From contig NZ_JAGSPN010000001.1 of the NCBI RefSeq assembly GCF_018139685.1, positions 496,001-560,000 on the forward strand: a stretch of DNA of 64,000 bases, read 5' to 3'. Below the pieces are notes generated by a model, which saw nothing but the letters and a program-made list of their open reading frames with translations, had not been told where the DNA came from and did no database searches. The position numbers and the translations under genes were made by a program. The first letter of the stretch is position 1; each line of letters begins with the position of its first letter. Positions 10,652 to 18,512 of this stretch are shown one piece after another. This DNA is from Cognatundibacterium luofuense (GTDB lineage: Bacteria > Pseudomonadota > Gammaproteobacteria > Burkholderiales > Burkholderiaceae_D).

Positions 10652-11637
10652 AGTTCACCCTAGTAAAAATCCGGACTGAAAAACCAGTATCGCCGAAGCC
10701 GGCACCATCCCTCAGTCTGAACGAAAAACATGACAAGCAGACGACACAGCGCAAATCCGCTGCGCAGCTTGTTGCTTTTTGTCTTAATCCGTTTGTTGTC
10801 TGAGGGAAATGAGGAAATCAGCATACCAGAATTGTCAGAAAAAGCACTCATTGCCCCGACAGAACCCGCCTTCTGCGGCAGGCAATTCCCGGTTTTTCAG
10901 AAGCAATACCCGAAAACTGGAAAGAAAACAGTCACAGCGCTGTGCAATTTCCCGCATTTTGATTTCAGCCAGCACCGGACTTTCTGCTGACGACCGCCAC
11001 ATTGCTGTGCGGAACACCGCATTTGAGGCGTTTTCGGGCGATTTTTGGGCTTCCCGACGCTGACCAGAGCATGCACTGGCAGAGCGTTCATAGCCGGAAA
11101 GTGATGGCCGAAAGATCGATGAAGAAATCTGCTCACATTTGCCTCACGCAAAGACGATGGTGAATTTGGTAAAAAACCGGCAGCCGAAGTTGTGAGCTCA
11201 TGTAAAAGTGCTTTATCTGGAAAGTTGCTCGTTGTATAAGTGTACCGTGTCAACAATCACTTCTTGGCATCAAAGTCAGGTAAGAAGAAACCCGTTTTCA
11301 GATTATTTCTGAGGGCAGTTGTATGCAGTCATTTCCGTGTCTGGTTTGTAAGGCATTAACTATCCGGTTTGATCAGGTCGTTCGCGGCTTGGTGCGATCA
11401 TGTGGAGCCTCGTGCTAACGCCGGGCGTTACGGCTAAGATCAACGTCGTTCTGCACTTTTTTGTATCCCGTATGACTAACGCATTAACTGTGTAATGAAG
11501 ACAACGGACGGCGTATCATTTTTTTTTCTGGAAATTTCAGGATGGACAGAGCAAGGAGAATTCATTCTGAATCAAAAACATACGCTAAGCAAAATGCAGA
11601 TTCGTATGGAACTTACAAAAGCAAATGGGGGATGCGG
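10652..11637. other. Long intergenic region between the HAD gene and the accessory block
   Basis: About 985 bases with no convincing gene on either strand. Open frames of 60-119 codons exist but overlap each other and the repeat, and lack ribosome sites. The HAD promoter must lie at the left end. Repeat copy 2 occupies about 10950-11047. From about 11200 rightward the sequence becomes more AT-rich, marking the start of the accessory block. Confidence 0.6.
10950..11047 (+). repeat. Interspersed intergenic repeat, copy 2
   Basis: Core seen as CACCGGACTTTCTGCTGACG (10973-10992), then ACCGCCACATTGCTGTGCGG and AACACCGCATTTGAGGCG. The ATTTGAGGCGTTTTCGGGC tail is close to the tail of copy 1. The copy lies at the left edge of the AT-rich accessory block and in the same orientation as copy 3 at its right edge. 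Confidence 0.75.
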
Positions 11638-12108
11638 ATGCAATCAATAAAATGGCTGTTGATTATGATGCTGATTTCAGCCTGCACTACGGAAAATGAT
11701 GATTTGTCGCATTTGAATTGTTCCGCATTTGCGGATACTTTCTTCCGCAAGCCTGTCACTTCTCAGGCAGATGAATTCATCAAGCAGGATGTAGAAACGC
11801 AATATGCGATCTACATTTGCGGATGTCAGACGAGAGAACCGCCGTCCGTTCATTTGGCCATACCCTTCGCAAAAAAAGGACGGGAGGCAGCTGGATTATT
11901 GAAGGAGAAATTATCTCATTCACGCAGCGATGCAACGACCAGGGATATTTTGCTCGTGATTGAGCAAATGGCTATCCAAAAAAGCTATGACGTCGCGGGA
12001 GATCGCGATCTGATGAAGGTAATTGATGTTGCTGTTAGCCGCACGAAAGATCCGTTCTGGAAGAAACAGAACGAACAGGCTTACCAGGAAATTGTGAGCA
12101 GCAGATGA
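11638..12108 (+). CDS. Small predicted lipoprotein, function unknown
   Basis: 156-residue protein with a short signal peptide and lipobox (MLISAC, Cys16), so a lipidated envelope protein is expected. The mature part has further Cys residues (LNCSAF, IYICGCQT) and a charged helical C-terminus. I do not recognise a family. The frame is open from 11542, but the ATG at 11638 follows GGGGGA at six bases and gives a clean lipoprotein signal; 11632 is an alternative. It is the first gene of an AT-rich group of small envelope proteins on the plus strand. Confidence 0.65.
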   Translation: MQSIKWLLIMMLISACTTENDDLSHLNCSAFADTFFRKPVTSQADEFIKQDVETQYAIYICGCQTREPPSVHLAIPFAKKGREAAGLLKEKLSHSRSDATTRDILLVIEQMAIQKSYDVAGDRDLMKVIDVAVSRTKDPFWKKQNEQAYQEIVSSR

Positions 12109-12243
12109 GTGTCGAACATATCAAAAACGGCCTTGTCGCATTCAACTACGGGCTATACCTTGACGTTTCGCTGCAGTAGATGTTTGCCCCTTGCGCTTCG
12201 AAAATGCGCATGTATCAAATAGTCATTTTTAAATGTTAATCAT

Positions 12244-12609
12244 ATGCGATCGTACAGCTGCCCTGCTTGCGGGGAAAAAACAATTCAGTTCACTCAGGTA
12301 TTACGTGGATTAATACCATTCATGCGACCTGATCATTGCCGGAGCTGCGGTGCGAAAGTAGTTTTGGCATACGATGTTCGAGATAATGTTATCGTCGCGA
12401 TTATTTTAGGTTTCACTTTGTTAGCAGCGGTTCAGAAAAGATCACCCGGATATTCAGTGTTTTTGCCGGGCTCATTCGTATTACTGAGTATTTTTTTCTG
12501 GCTAATATATGCAGCAAAATTCAAGGTTGATCAGGCGCCTAAATACTTGCAATACTTTATTCTTTTGGCACTATATTATTTTTTTTGGTTTTTTCCGCAT
12601 TCATCTTGA
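12244..12609 (+). CDS. Small membrane protein with N-terminal zinc ribbon
   Basis: 121-residue protein. Two CxxC pairs, CPACGE near the N-terminus and CRSCGA about 25 residues later, form a probable zinc ribbon on the cytoplasmic side. Three hydrophobic segments follow (NVIVAIILGFTLLAAV, SVFLPGSFVLLSIFFWLIYA and the FILLALYYFFWFF tail). Many proteobacteria carry small proteins of this layout without an assigned role. There is no clear Shine-Dalgarno before the ATG. Base composition is AT-rich like its neighbours. Confidence 0.6.
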   Translation: MRSYSCPACGEKTIQFTQVLRGLIPFMRPDHCRSCGAKVVLAYDVRDNVIVAIILGFTLLAAVQKRSPGYSVFLPGSFVLLSIFFWLIYAAKFKVDQAPKYLQYFILLALYYFFWFFPHSS

Positions 12610-12653
12610 ATTAATGCGCTATGACGTTTGTGTATTTAAGGAGTCGCTGCCAA

Positions 12654-12821
12654 ATGAAAATAATAAAATTGACTCTTGTTTTTATCTGTTCTGTATTGGT
12701 TATGTTTGGCATTAGTTACAGGTTGACAGTATGGCCTTTCTCTTCACCAATGATTGACTTAATATCCTGGACGCTAATTGGAATAGCATTTATTGTGCTT
12801 TTTGTTATTTCGAGAAATTAA
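12654..12821 (+). CDS. Very small two-span membrane protein
   Basis: 55 residues beginning MKIIKLTLVFICSVLVMFG, with two hydrophobic helices separated by a WPFSSP turn. The ATG at 12654 has AAGGAG about ten bases upstream, which supports it over the in-frame ATG at 12621. No family is recognised. It lies 44 bases after the zinc-ribbon membrane protein and may share its transcript. Confidence 0.5.
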   Translation: MKIIKLTLVFICSVLVMFGISYRLTVWPFSSPMIDLISWTLIGIAFIVLFVISRN

Positions 12822-12860
12822 TAAGATGTGATATTTAATATTTTTTGCTAAATTAGGGGT

Positions 12861-12946
12861 GCTGATTTATTTGCCTCACGGAAATCAGCTTCTTTGAAAA
12901 TCAAGCACTTATGCCTGACTCGATGGCGAAAAAAAATTAAATCAGC
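12861..12946 (+). repeat. MITE-like element, copy A
   Basis: 86-bp element bounded by GCTGATTTA (12861-12869) and its exact complement TAAATCAGC (12938-12946). An internal AAATCAGC after CCTCACGG could also pair with the left end, giving two alternative hairpins. Copy B at 13585-13671 matches over nearly the whole length, including TTATGCCTG and CTCGA, in the same orientation. No coding capacity is seen. Confidence 0.8.
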
Positions 12947-13002
12947 AATTTTTTAAATCTCACCTGAAAACAAAAATTGTTAACAATGTTGTGGGGATTG
13001 GT

Positions 13003-13578
13003 ATGAAAAGTATTTTCCGCAAAAAAAGTAATTTTTTATACAGTGCCGTTTCAGTACTATTGGTTAATTTGTTATTGGCAGGATGTGTAAATTTTCCTAA
13101 AGAATCACATGCCGAAAAACTGAAGTCTGCGTGGGAGATTGTAGATGGCGTAATGGCATTGAAGTCTTTTGAGAATAAAAAAATTTATGATTATTTTGGA
13201 ACACCATTTTCGGCAAGTAGTTCGTCTACTAATTTTAATTATTGGGAAGGGAATTTAATTAAGCTGGGAGATGGTGTGGTAATCCCAAAAATTTTATTAC
13301 GGACTCCGAAAAATACTGATGTGGCAGATTTATTGCTCATAGATTTTGAAGGTCCATGTATACCAAAGAAAGAACTGCGATCTCGTTTTGCTGAGTTAAA
13401 AGTTGAAGTGGGTAAGCGTGGACATGGGGAAATGGATAGCACGCTTTATGTCCAGTATTCGGGATGGGGACGCATAACTTTTGAATTTATGGACAGAAAC
13501 CCTGGCTGTTTGGTTTCTGTCAGTTTTCATCCGAAAGAAATTCCGAGACAGGACCACCAAGATAGGGCGACCTACTAG
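13003..13578 (+). CDS. Predicted lipoprotein flanked by two MITE-like repeats
   Basis: 191-residue protein with a basic N-terminus, hydrophobic core and lipobox LLAGC (Cys28). The mature region is mixed alpha/beta without a family I recognise, and has a Cys-containing pair of segments (EGPCIPKKEL; NPGCLVSV) that could form a disulfide. The ATG at 13003 is preferred; a GTG four codons earlier is possible. The gene is AT-rich and sits exactly between MITE-like copies A and B, which suggests it moved in, or was exposed to recombination, as a unit. Confidence 0.65.
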   Translation: MKSIFRKKSNFLYSAVSVLLVNLLLAGCVNFPKESHAEKLKSAWEIVDGVMALKSFENKKIYDYFGTPFSASSSSTNFNYWEGNLIKLGDGVVIPKILLRTPKNTDVADLLLIDFEGPCIPKKELRSRFAELKVEVGKRGHGEMDSTLYVQYSGWGRITFEFMDRNPGCLVSVSFHPKEIPRQDHQDRATY

Positions 13579-13584
13579 GGAACC

Positions 13585-13671
13585 GCTGATTTATTCGCCT
13601 CACGGAAATCAGTTTCTTTAAAAATCAACCACTTATGCCTGGCTCGACAGCGAAAAAAGGACTAAATCAGC
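13585..13671 (+). repeat. MITE-like element, copy B
   Basis: 87-bp copy of the element at 12861 in the same orientation, with the same GCTGATTTA and TAAATCAGC ends. Shared internal blocks include CGCCTCACGGAAATCAG-type sequence and CACTTATGCCTG. It begins about seven bases after the stop of the lipoprotein gene and ends about 24 bases before the next ATG. Confidence 0.8.
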
Positions 13672-13694
13672 GCTTCTTTAAGAGTTAATTTAAT

Positions 13695-14234
13695 ATGCCC
13701 ACTTATTCAATATACAGATTTACCCGGTTTGCGGTGCTTCTCGGTCTCGTATTTTCATTATTGAGTGTAATAACAAAAGCAATTTATTCTTTTTCCGTAT
13801 TCCTGCTTTTTTACGTTTCCCTCATTTGGTTGCTATGGATTTTATGCATGTTCTTTTCTGAAGAGCGTCGCTCGTTTAAGAAAATGGCGGTTCTTTGGAT
13901 GATTGCCAATACATCAAACTTGCTACTGTTTGTTTCTTTCGCAGGACACGTAAAAAATTGGGCTCATTCACAAGGTGTTGAGATCGTTGTTGCTATCTCG
14001 TATTTTCCGGTAATTTTTCCCGCGGCAGTAATAGTGAAGTTTTTACCAGATAAACTTGATGAAAATTTAAATATACTGTTTGAATTAATGATTCGGTTAT
14101 TTAATGGCGGTGTTGGCGATGCCTTAGCGATTTGGTTCAGCGTGTTGATTGTTGTAATAATTCAGTCTACCGGAATTGTTTTATTGTCGCGTTTTTTTAC
14201 TCATTTAGCCGGAAAAGCTCGCTGGCAGCGTTAA
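13695..14234 (+). CDS. Multi-span membrane protein, function unknown
   Basis: 179 residues with about five hydrophobic segments: FAVLLGLVFSLLSVI, FSVFLLFYVSLIWLLWIL, MAVLWMIANTSNLLLFVSF, IVVAISYFPVIFPAAVIV and AIWFSVLIVVIIQSTGIVLL. No catalytic motif or family signature is recognised. It is AT-rich, starts just after MITE-like copy B and is followed by a terminator about 210 bases downstream. A transport or envelope role is only a guess. Confidence 0.6.
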   Translation: MPTYSIYRFTRFAVLLGLVFSLLSVITKAIYSFSVFLLFYVSLIWLLWILCMFFSEERRSFKKMAVLWMIANTSNLLLFVSFAGHVKNWAHSQGVEIVVAISYFPVIFPAAVIVKFLPDKLDENLNILFELMIRLFNGGVGDALAIWFSVLIVVIIQSTGIVLLSRFFTHLAGKARWQR

Positions 14235-14446
14235 ACGGCGAGCAGGGAGATTGAGCGTAGTCTCGCAAGGGCGAATTCCCATAAACCAATGTTTCCTGGC
14301 GCCGCTCCGCAAAAACTCAACAATGTCGAAGTAGCGGTGGCAGTGGTAGCTCGCACCCAGACAGAGTAAAAAAAATGATCGTCGGAATTTTCAGCTTTAT
14401 TGCAAAGCTCTTCAAGCGCTATAAAATTTCGCGGCAGTTACAACTT

Positions 14447-14484
14447 GAAAAACCGGTAAGGGGAATTCCTTACTGGTTTTTTTA
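14447..14484 (+). terminator. Rho-independent terminator within the accessory block
   Basis: Stem AAAACCGGTAAGG / CCTTACTGGTTTT (one G-U pair) around a GGAATT loop, followed by TTT on the plus strand at 14480-14483. The left arm is preceded by AAAA, so it could also act in reverse. It separates the membrane protein gene from the next gene at 14516. Confidence 0.75.
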
Positions 14485-14515
14485 CGTCTCTATACATTGA
14501 AAGCGAACGTCAGCA

Positions 14516-15097
14516 ATGCAAATGCAAGTAACCTTCATTAATAAGACGTTGAGTGTGGCTCTGGCGATCATAGGTTCAGTGTGGTTCATGCCGGTCAGCT
14601 TTTTGGCTGGCTCTCGCATCGGCATGGAACTGGTCTGCATGCAAACCGGATGCTCACGCAGCATGGAGCGCGGTGAAGCACCTCATGCGAGTTTCACGGT
14701 GTTGATCGAGCGGGAAAAAGGCGAGCTTCCTGAAGCTGTTCTGTTAAGTGAAGTCCGGGATTTCTTTGCAATGCATCCTGATGCGACGCTGTTACTGTCC
14801 GGCCGCACTGGTAAGACTGCCGATCTCGCATGGGAATATCAGGTCGAATCGCATTCACCTGAGCAACAGCGCGTCCGCGTGGAGTACCTCGATAGTCATA
14901 GTATGCACTTCACCTACTCTGCATCGGCCCGAACGGTTCAACCGCTGGTTTCGGAGGTTGTGAGTGTCGCTCATATGATGTTGGGTATGCCTCTGGGGCT
15001 ACTTTTTACTTTTGTCATTCGTCGGGCAATCGCGCGAGTTCGTCGCTGGAAAGAAGCGCTGAGCACGGAAGTGACGGAGTATGTTGCCAAGTCTTAA
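14516..15097 (+). CDS. Two-span membrane protein, function unknown
   Basis: 193 residues. A first hydrophobic helix (LSVALAIIGSVWFMPVSFLAG) is followed by about 110 mostly hydrophilic residues, a second helix (VSVAHMMLGMPLGLLFTFVI) and a basic end (RRAIARVRRWK). This places the middle part outside the cytoplasm if the N-terminus is inside. Two Cys near residue 42 (LVCMQTGCS) could pair. The start is uncertain between 14516 and 14522. Composition is closer to the genome average than the genes to its left. No family is recognised. Confidence 0.55.
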   Translation: MQMQVTFINKTLSVALAIIGSVWFMPVSFLAGSRIGMELVCMQTGCSRSMERGEAPHASFTVLIEREKGELPEAVLLSEVRDFFAMHPDATLLLSGRTGKTADLAWEYQVESHSPEQQRVRVEYLDSHSMHFTYSASARTVQPLVSEVVSVAHMMLGMPLGLLFTFVIRRAIARVRRWKEALSTEVTEYVAKS

Positions 15098-15470
15098 TGC
15101 TTCTTTGACTAATGCGTACATGCCTGAAGCAATGGTCCGGGTTCAGGCTGAACAATCAAAATGTGCTTCAGGTTTATCCAGCACAGCGTGCGGAGCCATT
15201 CATCTTGCAGACACGTAAATTCAGGAAAGGCTGTGCAATATTCGTCATCCGACAATTTGTGAAGTCCTGACTTTCTGCCGACGACAGCCGGATTGCTGTG
15301 CTGAAGTCTGCATTTGGGGCCTGGTGAGCTAAAAAACGTGATTTTGCGACTCGCTGAAGCGCAGAGCCGTTGAAGTTGTCGGGATCATCCATCGCTTGCT
15401 GCTCCCCCGAATTGTCTGCTTGCCTGCTTCAGAACAGGTGGCTGCCAATCCTGAAAAGTTGATTGATATA
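15098..15470. other. Intergenic region holding repeat copy 3
   Basis: No gene is seen. The region contains the repeat copy at about 15230-15325 and leads into the promoter of the cobalamin riboswitch. It marks the right end of the accessory block. Confidence 0.55.
15230..15325 (+). repeat. Interspersed intergenic repeat, copy 3
   Basis: Core GAAGTCCTGACTTTCTGCCG (15261-15280), then ACGACAGCCGGATTGCTGTG and CTGAAGTCTGCATTTGGGGC. It is the most diverged of the five but keeps the CTTTCTGCCGACGAC block and the GCTGTGC / TGCATTTG spacing. It is in the same orientation as copy 2. Confidence 0.7.
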
Positions 15471-15499
15471 TTTGTATCTCAAATAAATTCGTTTACAAT
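15471..15499 (+). promoter_or_regulatory. Candidate sigma-70 promoter for the cobalamin riboswitch operon
   Basis: TTTGTA (15471-15476) and TACAAT (15494-15499) with a 17-base spacer. The predicted start is just before the first conserved riboswitch element, as expected for a leader-regulated operon. Confidence 0.5.
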
Positions 15500-15504
15500 C
15501 CGCA

Positions 15505-15690
15505 CTGCTAATGGTGTTTTGCCTGTCCGGGCAAAAGTAAACGGGAAGCCGGTGCGTAGTCTTCAGACTGCTATTCCGGCACTGCCCCCGCAAAGGTAAA
15601 GAAGTTAACACGTTGCAGGATGCCACTGTGTGAAAACATGGGAAGGCGCAACGTGCGGTGATACCGCTTCTGAGTCCTGATACCGGCCTT
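15505..15690 (+). promoter_or_regulatory. Cobalamin (adenosylcobalamin-type) riboswitch
   Basis: The conserved blocks occur in order: TAATGGTGTTTTGCC, AAACGGGAAGCCGGTG, GCACTGCCCCCGCAA, GATGCCACTGTG, GGGAAGGC and the B12-box equivalent GAGTCCTGATACC (15672-15684). It is followed by GCGGAGGGCGATG, which looks like a ribosome site, at 15710-15721. Known behaviour of this class is repression when cobalamin is abundant. The first large gene starts only at 15947, so the regulated start codon may belong to a short leader ORF. Confidence 0.92.
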
Positions 15691-15718
15691 AGCAATAACG
15701 GGCTAATCGCGGAGGGCG

Positions 15719-15820
15719 ATGCATGCGGTGTTCAGATTTCAGAAGTTCTGCCTGATGGCGGAGTTCTGCCTGTTCAGCAAATTCCGGTCACTGCCGGACC
15801 TCCATCTTTTCCTTCCCTGA
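15719..15820 (+). CDS. Possible short leader ORF after the riboswitch
   Basis: A 33-codon frame (MHAVFRFQKFCLMAEF...) starts in the GGAGGGCGATG sequence directly after the aptamer. A second ATG at 15723 has better spacing to GGAGG but encodes only ten codons. The peptide matches nothing I recognise and could be chance. It is listed because riboswitch-controlled ribosome sites normally belong to a translated gene, and the CbiM-like gene begins about 225 bases further on with its own ribosome site. Confidence 0.25.
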   Translation: MHAVFRFQKFCLMAEFCLFSKFRSLPDLHLFLP

Positions 15821-15946
15821 TTGCCTTTTTAAACCAGACCGCGGGTGTGCGGCCGGGATCGTTCGTTGCGTCTGTCTGATTGCTGATCAGGCGAGGTGCG
15901 CGCGCATTCCTGCTGTCCGACTGTGGTTTTTCACGAAGGAATCAGG

Positions 15947-16597
15947 ATGCATATCGAACCCGGTCTTATTGCGCCCGTTAAACTCAGCCTTGCGGCTGCT
16001 ACTGCGGCGCTGGTCTATCTCCGTGTTTTGCCACGCTGGCTGCGTCAGCCGCGCTTGTGGGTACGCACTGCGCTGGCAGCGGTATTTTTTTCGATGTTCA
16101 TGCAGGCCTTCCACATGCAGGTGGGGCCGTCCGAACTGCATTTCATCGGCGCAATGCTGGTGTATCTGAGCTTTGGTTATCTGCCGGCCATGCTGGGTTT
16201 TGGCATCGGTTTATTTTTGCAGGCACTGATTTTTGAACCGCAGGATATGGTGCATCTGGCGGTAAATACGCTGAGTCTGGTGATCCCGCTGACGGTGGTG
16301 CACTGGCGTTTCGGCAAACAGACTGCGGAACTGAACTGGCAGCGTATTCTGAAGCTGGATGCGGTCTATTACAGCGGTGTCACGCTGATGGTGGCGTTCT
16401 GGCTGAGCATGGCTGAAGTGGCGACGCCGTTCAGCGCGTGGCTGCAATTCGCTGCATCGTATCTGCTGGTGGTTGCCGCTGAGCCGGTCATGACGCTGGC
16501 CTTGTTATCGGTGTTTCGTGTATTGCGTCAGCGTCCGGAACTGCCGCGCTGGATGCGTGTCTGCCTCGATGAAGGTCGCTGGTCGGCACGTGTATGA
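15947..16597 (+). CDS. CbiM-like energy-coupling factor transporter permease (cobalt uptake)
   Basis: 216-residue membrane protein of the CbiM/HupE-like ECF substrate-binding class. The N-terminus MHIEPGLI keeps the Met1-His2 metal-binding start of CbiM. Several membrane helices follow, with internal His residues (QAFHMQVGPSELHFIG) that could carry metal. The ATG has AAGGAATCAGG upstream; the frame is open further up but the MHI start is diagnostic. No CbiN, CbiQ or CbiO partners are next to it, so it may act alone or with modules elsewhere. It is the first gene after the B12 riboswitch and overlaps cobM by four bases. Confidence 0.8.
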   Translation: MHIEPGLIAPVKLSLAAATAALVYLRVLPRWLRQPRLWVRTALAAVFFSMFMQAFHMQVGPSELHFIGAMLVYLSFGYLPAMLGFGIGLFLQALIFEPQDMVHLAVNTLSLVIPLTVVHWRFGKQTAELNWQRILKLDAVYYSGVTLMVAFWLSMAEVATPFSAWLQFAASYLLVVAAEPVMTLALLSVFRVLRQRPELPRWMRVCLDEGRWSARV

Positions 16598-17457
16598 ATG
16601 AGTTTGCTGAACAACCCGGTTTGCCCGGCAAGGTCTGGTTCGTCGGCGCCGGACCCGGTGATCCTGAACTGATCACGGTGAAGGGACAGGCTTTGCTGGC
16701 GCGTGCCGGTGCAGTGTTGTTTGCCGGTTCGCTGGTCAGCGAAGCCGTCACGCGCTGGGCACCGGAACATTGCGAGATCCGCGATTCAAAAGATATGACG
16801 CTGGAAGAAATGTCGGCATGGCTGCAATGGCAAGCCAGCCGCCACGCTACCGTCGTGCGTCTGCAAACCGGTGATCCGTCTTTATACGGCGCGCTGATCG
16901 AGCTGATACAACCTCTGGATCAGGCCGGTATCAGCATAGGCGTGGTGCCGGGCGTTTCATCCGCAATGGCTTCGGCAGCGGCTGCAACCGAAAGCCTGAC
17001 ACTGCCGGAAGTCACGCAAACCGTGATTCTGACGCGGGTGGAAGGACGCACCCCGATGCCGGAAGGTGAATCGCTGGCGGCACTGGCATCACACCACAGC
17101 ACACTGTGTATTTTCTTAAGTATTACTTTACTGGGTAAAGTCTGCCGCGAGTTGCGGGCTGCGGGCTGGGCCGAAGATGCACCGATAGTGGTGGTGCAGA
17201 AAGCCAGCTGGCCCGGTGAAGAAAAGGTCGTGCGCGGCACGATAGCAACGATACAGGCTTTGTGCCGTGAACAGCAGATTCACAGTCAGGCCATGATTAT
17301 TGCCAGCCCCACGCTGGGCGCGCGGCACTGGGATCAGCTGATCCGCTCCAAACTTTATGATCCGGCGTTTACGCATCGTTTCCGCAAAGCCAGCGCCATT
17401 CCGGATAACGGCGTCAGCGTGCCGTTCGCAGATCAAATTACCCTGAAGGCAGAATAA
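16594..17457 (+). CDS. cobM: Precorrin-4 / cobalt-precorrin-4 C11-methyltransferase
   Basis: 287-residue SAM-dependent tetrapyrrole methylase of corrin ring synthesis (CobM/CbiF). Seen: VWFVGAGPGDPELITVKG at residues 10-27 (SAM loop), VRLQTGDPSLYGAL (second glycine motif) and PGVSSAMASAAAA. It methylates C11 of the macrocycle. Because the operon uses cbiX, cbiD and cbiG, the early-cobalt substrate is the likely one, so cbiF would be an equal symbol. It overlaps cbiX through TAATG. Confidence 0.93.
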   Translation: MNEFAEQPGLPGKVWFVGAGPGDPELITVKGQALLARAGAVLFAGSLVSEAVTRWAPEHCEIRDSKDMTLEEMSAWLQWQASRHATVVRLQTGDPSLYGALIELIQPLDQAGISIGVVPGVSSAMASAAAATESLTLPEVTQTVILTRVEGRTPMPEGESLAALASHHSTLCIFLSITLLGKVCRELRAAGWAEDAPIVVVQKASWPGEEKVVRGTIATIQALCREQQIHSQAMIIASPTLGARHWDQLIRSKLYDPAFTHRFRKASAIPDNGVSVPFADQITLKAE

Positions 17458-18512
17458 TGAAAGAATGCATCTTACTGGTCGGACACGGTTCCCGCGAAGT
17501 TTCCGGCAATCTGGAGATTGAAGAATTCGCACATCAGTGGCGCGCTAAACGTCCTGACTGGCAGATCGAAGTCTGCTTTATCGAATTCTCTGATGTACCC
17601 ATGGATCTGGGGCTGGATCGTGCTGCAGAAAAAGGCGAGCGCGTGTATGTGCTGCCGCTGATTCTGAACGCGGCTGGTCACGTGAAAATGGATATTCCGG
17701 CTGCCATCGAACAGGCGCGTTCCCGTCATCCTTCTACAGAATTTTTGTATGCACCGCATCTGACAGCTTGCGATCCGATTCTGACTATTCTGAAACGCCA
17801 TCTGCGCAAAGCAATGAATAAGCTGGATATGCCGGACCCGCGTACTACCGGTGTTATTGTGCTTGGACGCGGCTCTTCAGACCGGCAGGCGAATGGTGAT
17901 ATGGCGAAAATGGCGCGCTGGCTGATGGAAGAGTGTGATCATGAATTGGTGGATCTGGCCTTTACCGGCATCACGCATCCGCGTATTGAGCGCGTGGTGC
18001 AGCGTCAGGTTTTGCTCGGCATGACACAGATTGTGATTCTGCCGTATTACCTGTTCACCGGTACATTAATCGAACGCATACAGCGTCAGGTCGAGCATCT
18101 GCGTTTGCAGTATCCGCAGATTCGCTTTGCTACCTCGACTTATTTCGGTTTTGAAAAAGAAATTACCGAATTGCTGGAGCAGCGTGTGCATGATCTGCAG
18201 CACGGCGCACCGCAAGGCATGATGGCTTGTGATGGATGCAAATTCCGCAGCTTTGCGGCTGAACATGGTATGGGGCCGCATCATCACGGACCGGATGATC
18301 ACCATCATCACGACCATGCGCATCATACGCATGATGTGCACGAACATGTACACGCACAAACGCACGCTCACCACCACGATCATGCGCACGGGCATGAGCG
18401 TCACCATGAGCACGATCATTCGCATGATCATATTCATCACCACACACATCATCAGCACAGCCATGCGCAGCTGGCCGAGGCGATTGTGCGGTTGCCGGGG
18501 CGGGGTAAGTGA
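17457..18512 (+). CDS. cbiX: Sirohydrochlorin cobaltochelatase, long form with His-rich tail
   Basis: 351-residue enzyme inserting Co2+ into sirohydrochlorin at the start of the early-cobalt pathway. Two CbiX halves are seen: LLVGHGSREVSGN near residue 7 and VIVLGRGSSDRQANG near residue 137, the latter lacking His where the first half has it. After residue 255 comes MACDGC, a match to the MxCxxC Fe-S motif known from Bacillus megaterium long CbiX, then about 60 residues (275-337) that are roughly half His. The tail may buffer cobalt. It overlaps cbiC by one base. Confidence 0.95.
   Translation: MKECILLVGHGSREVSGNLEIEEFAHQWRAKRPDWQIEVCFIEFSDVPMDLGLDRAAEKGERVYVLPLILNAAGHVKMDIPAAIEQARSRHPSTEFLYAPHLTACDPILTILKRHLRKAMNKLDMPDPRTTGVIVLGRGSSDRQANGDMAKMARWLMEECDHELVDLAFTGITHPRIERVVQRQVLLGMTQIVILPYYLFTGTLIERIQRQVEHLRLQYPQIRFATSTYFGFEKEITELLEQRVHDLQHGAPQGMMACDGCKFRSFAAEHGMGPHHHGPDDHHHHDHAHHTHDVHEHVHAQTHAHHHDHAHGHERHHEHDHSHDHIHHHTHHQHSHAQLAEAIVRLPGRGK

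Noticed and set aside
10730-11256. Several 60-119-codon frames on both strands before the accessory block
   Set aside because: They overlap each other and repeat copy 2, show no domain or signal-peptide features and have no ribosome site.
14375-14500. 41-codon plus-strand frame starting MIVGIFSFIAKLF
   Set aside because: No ribosome site, and its second half runs through the terminator hairpin at 14447-14484, so it is probably chance.
15658-15879. 73-codon frame overlapping the cobalamin riboswitch
   Set aside because: It starts inside the aptamer, lacks a ribosome site and reads through conserved riboswitch elements.
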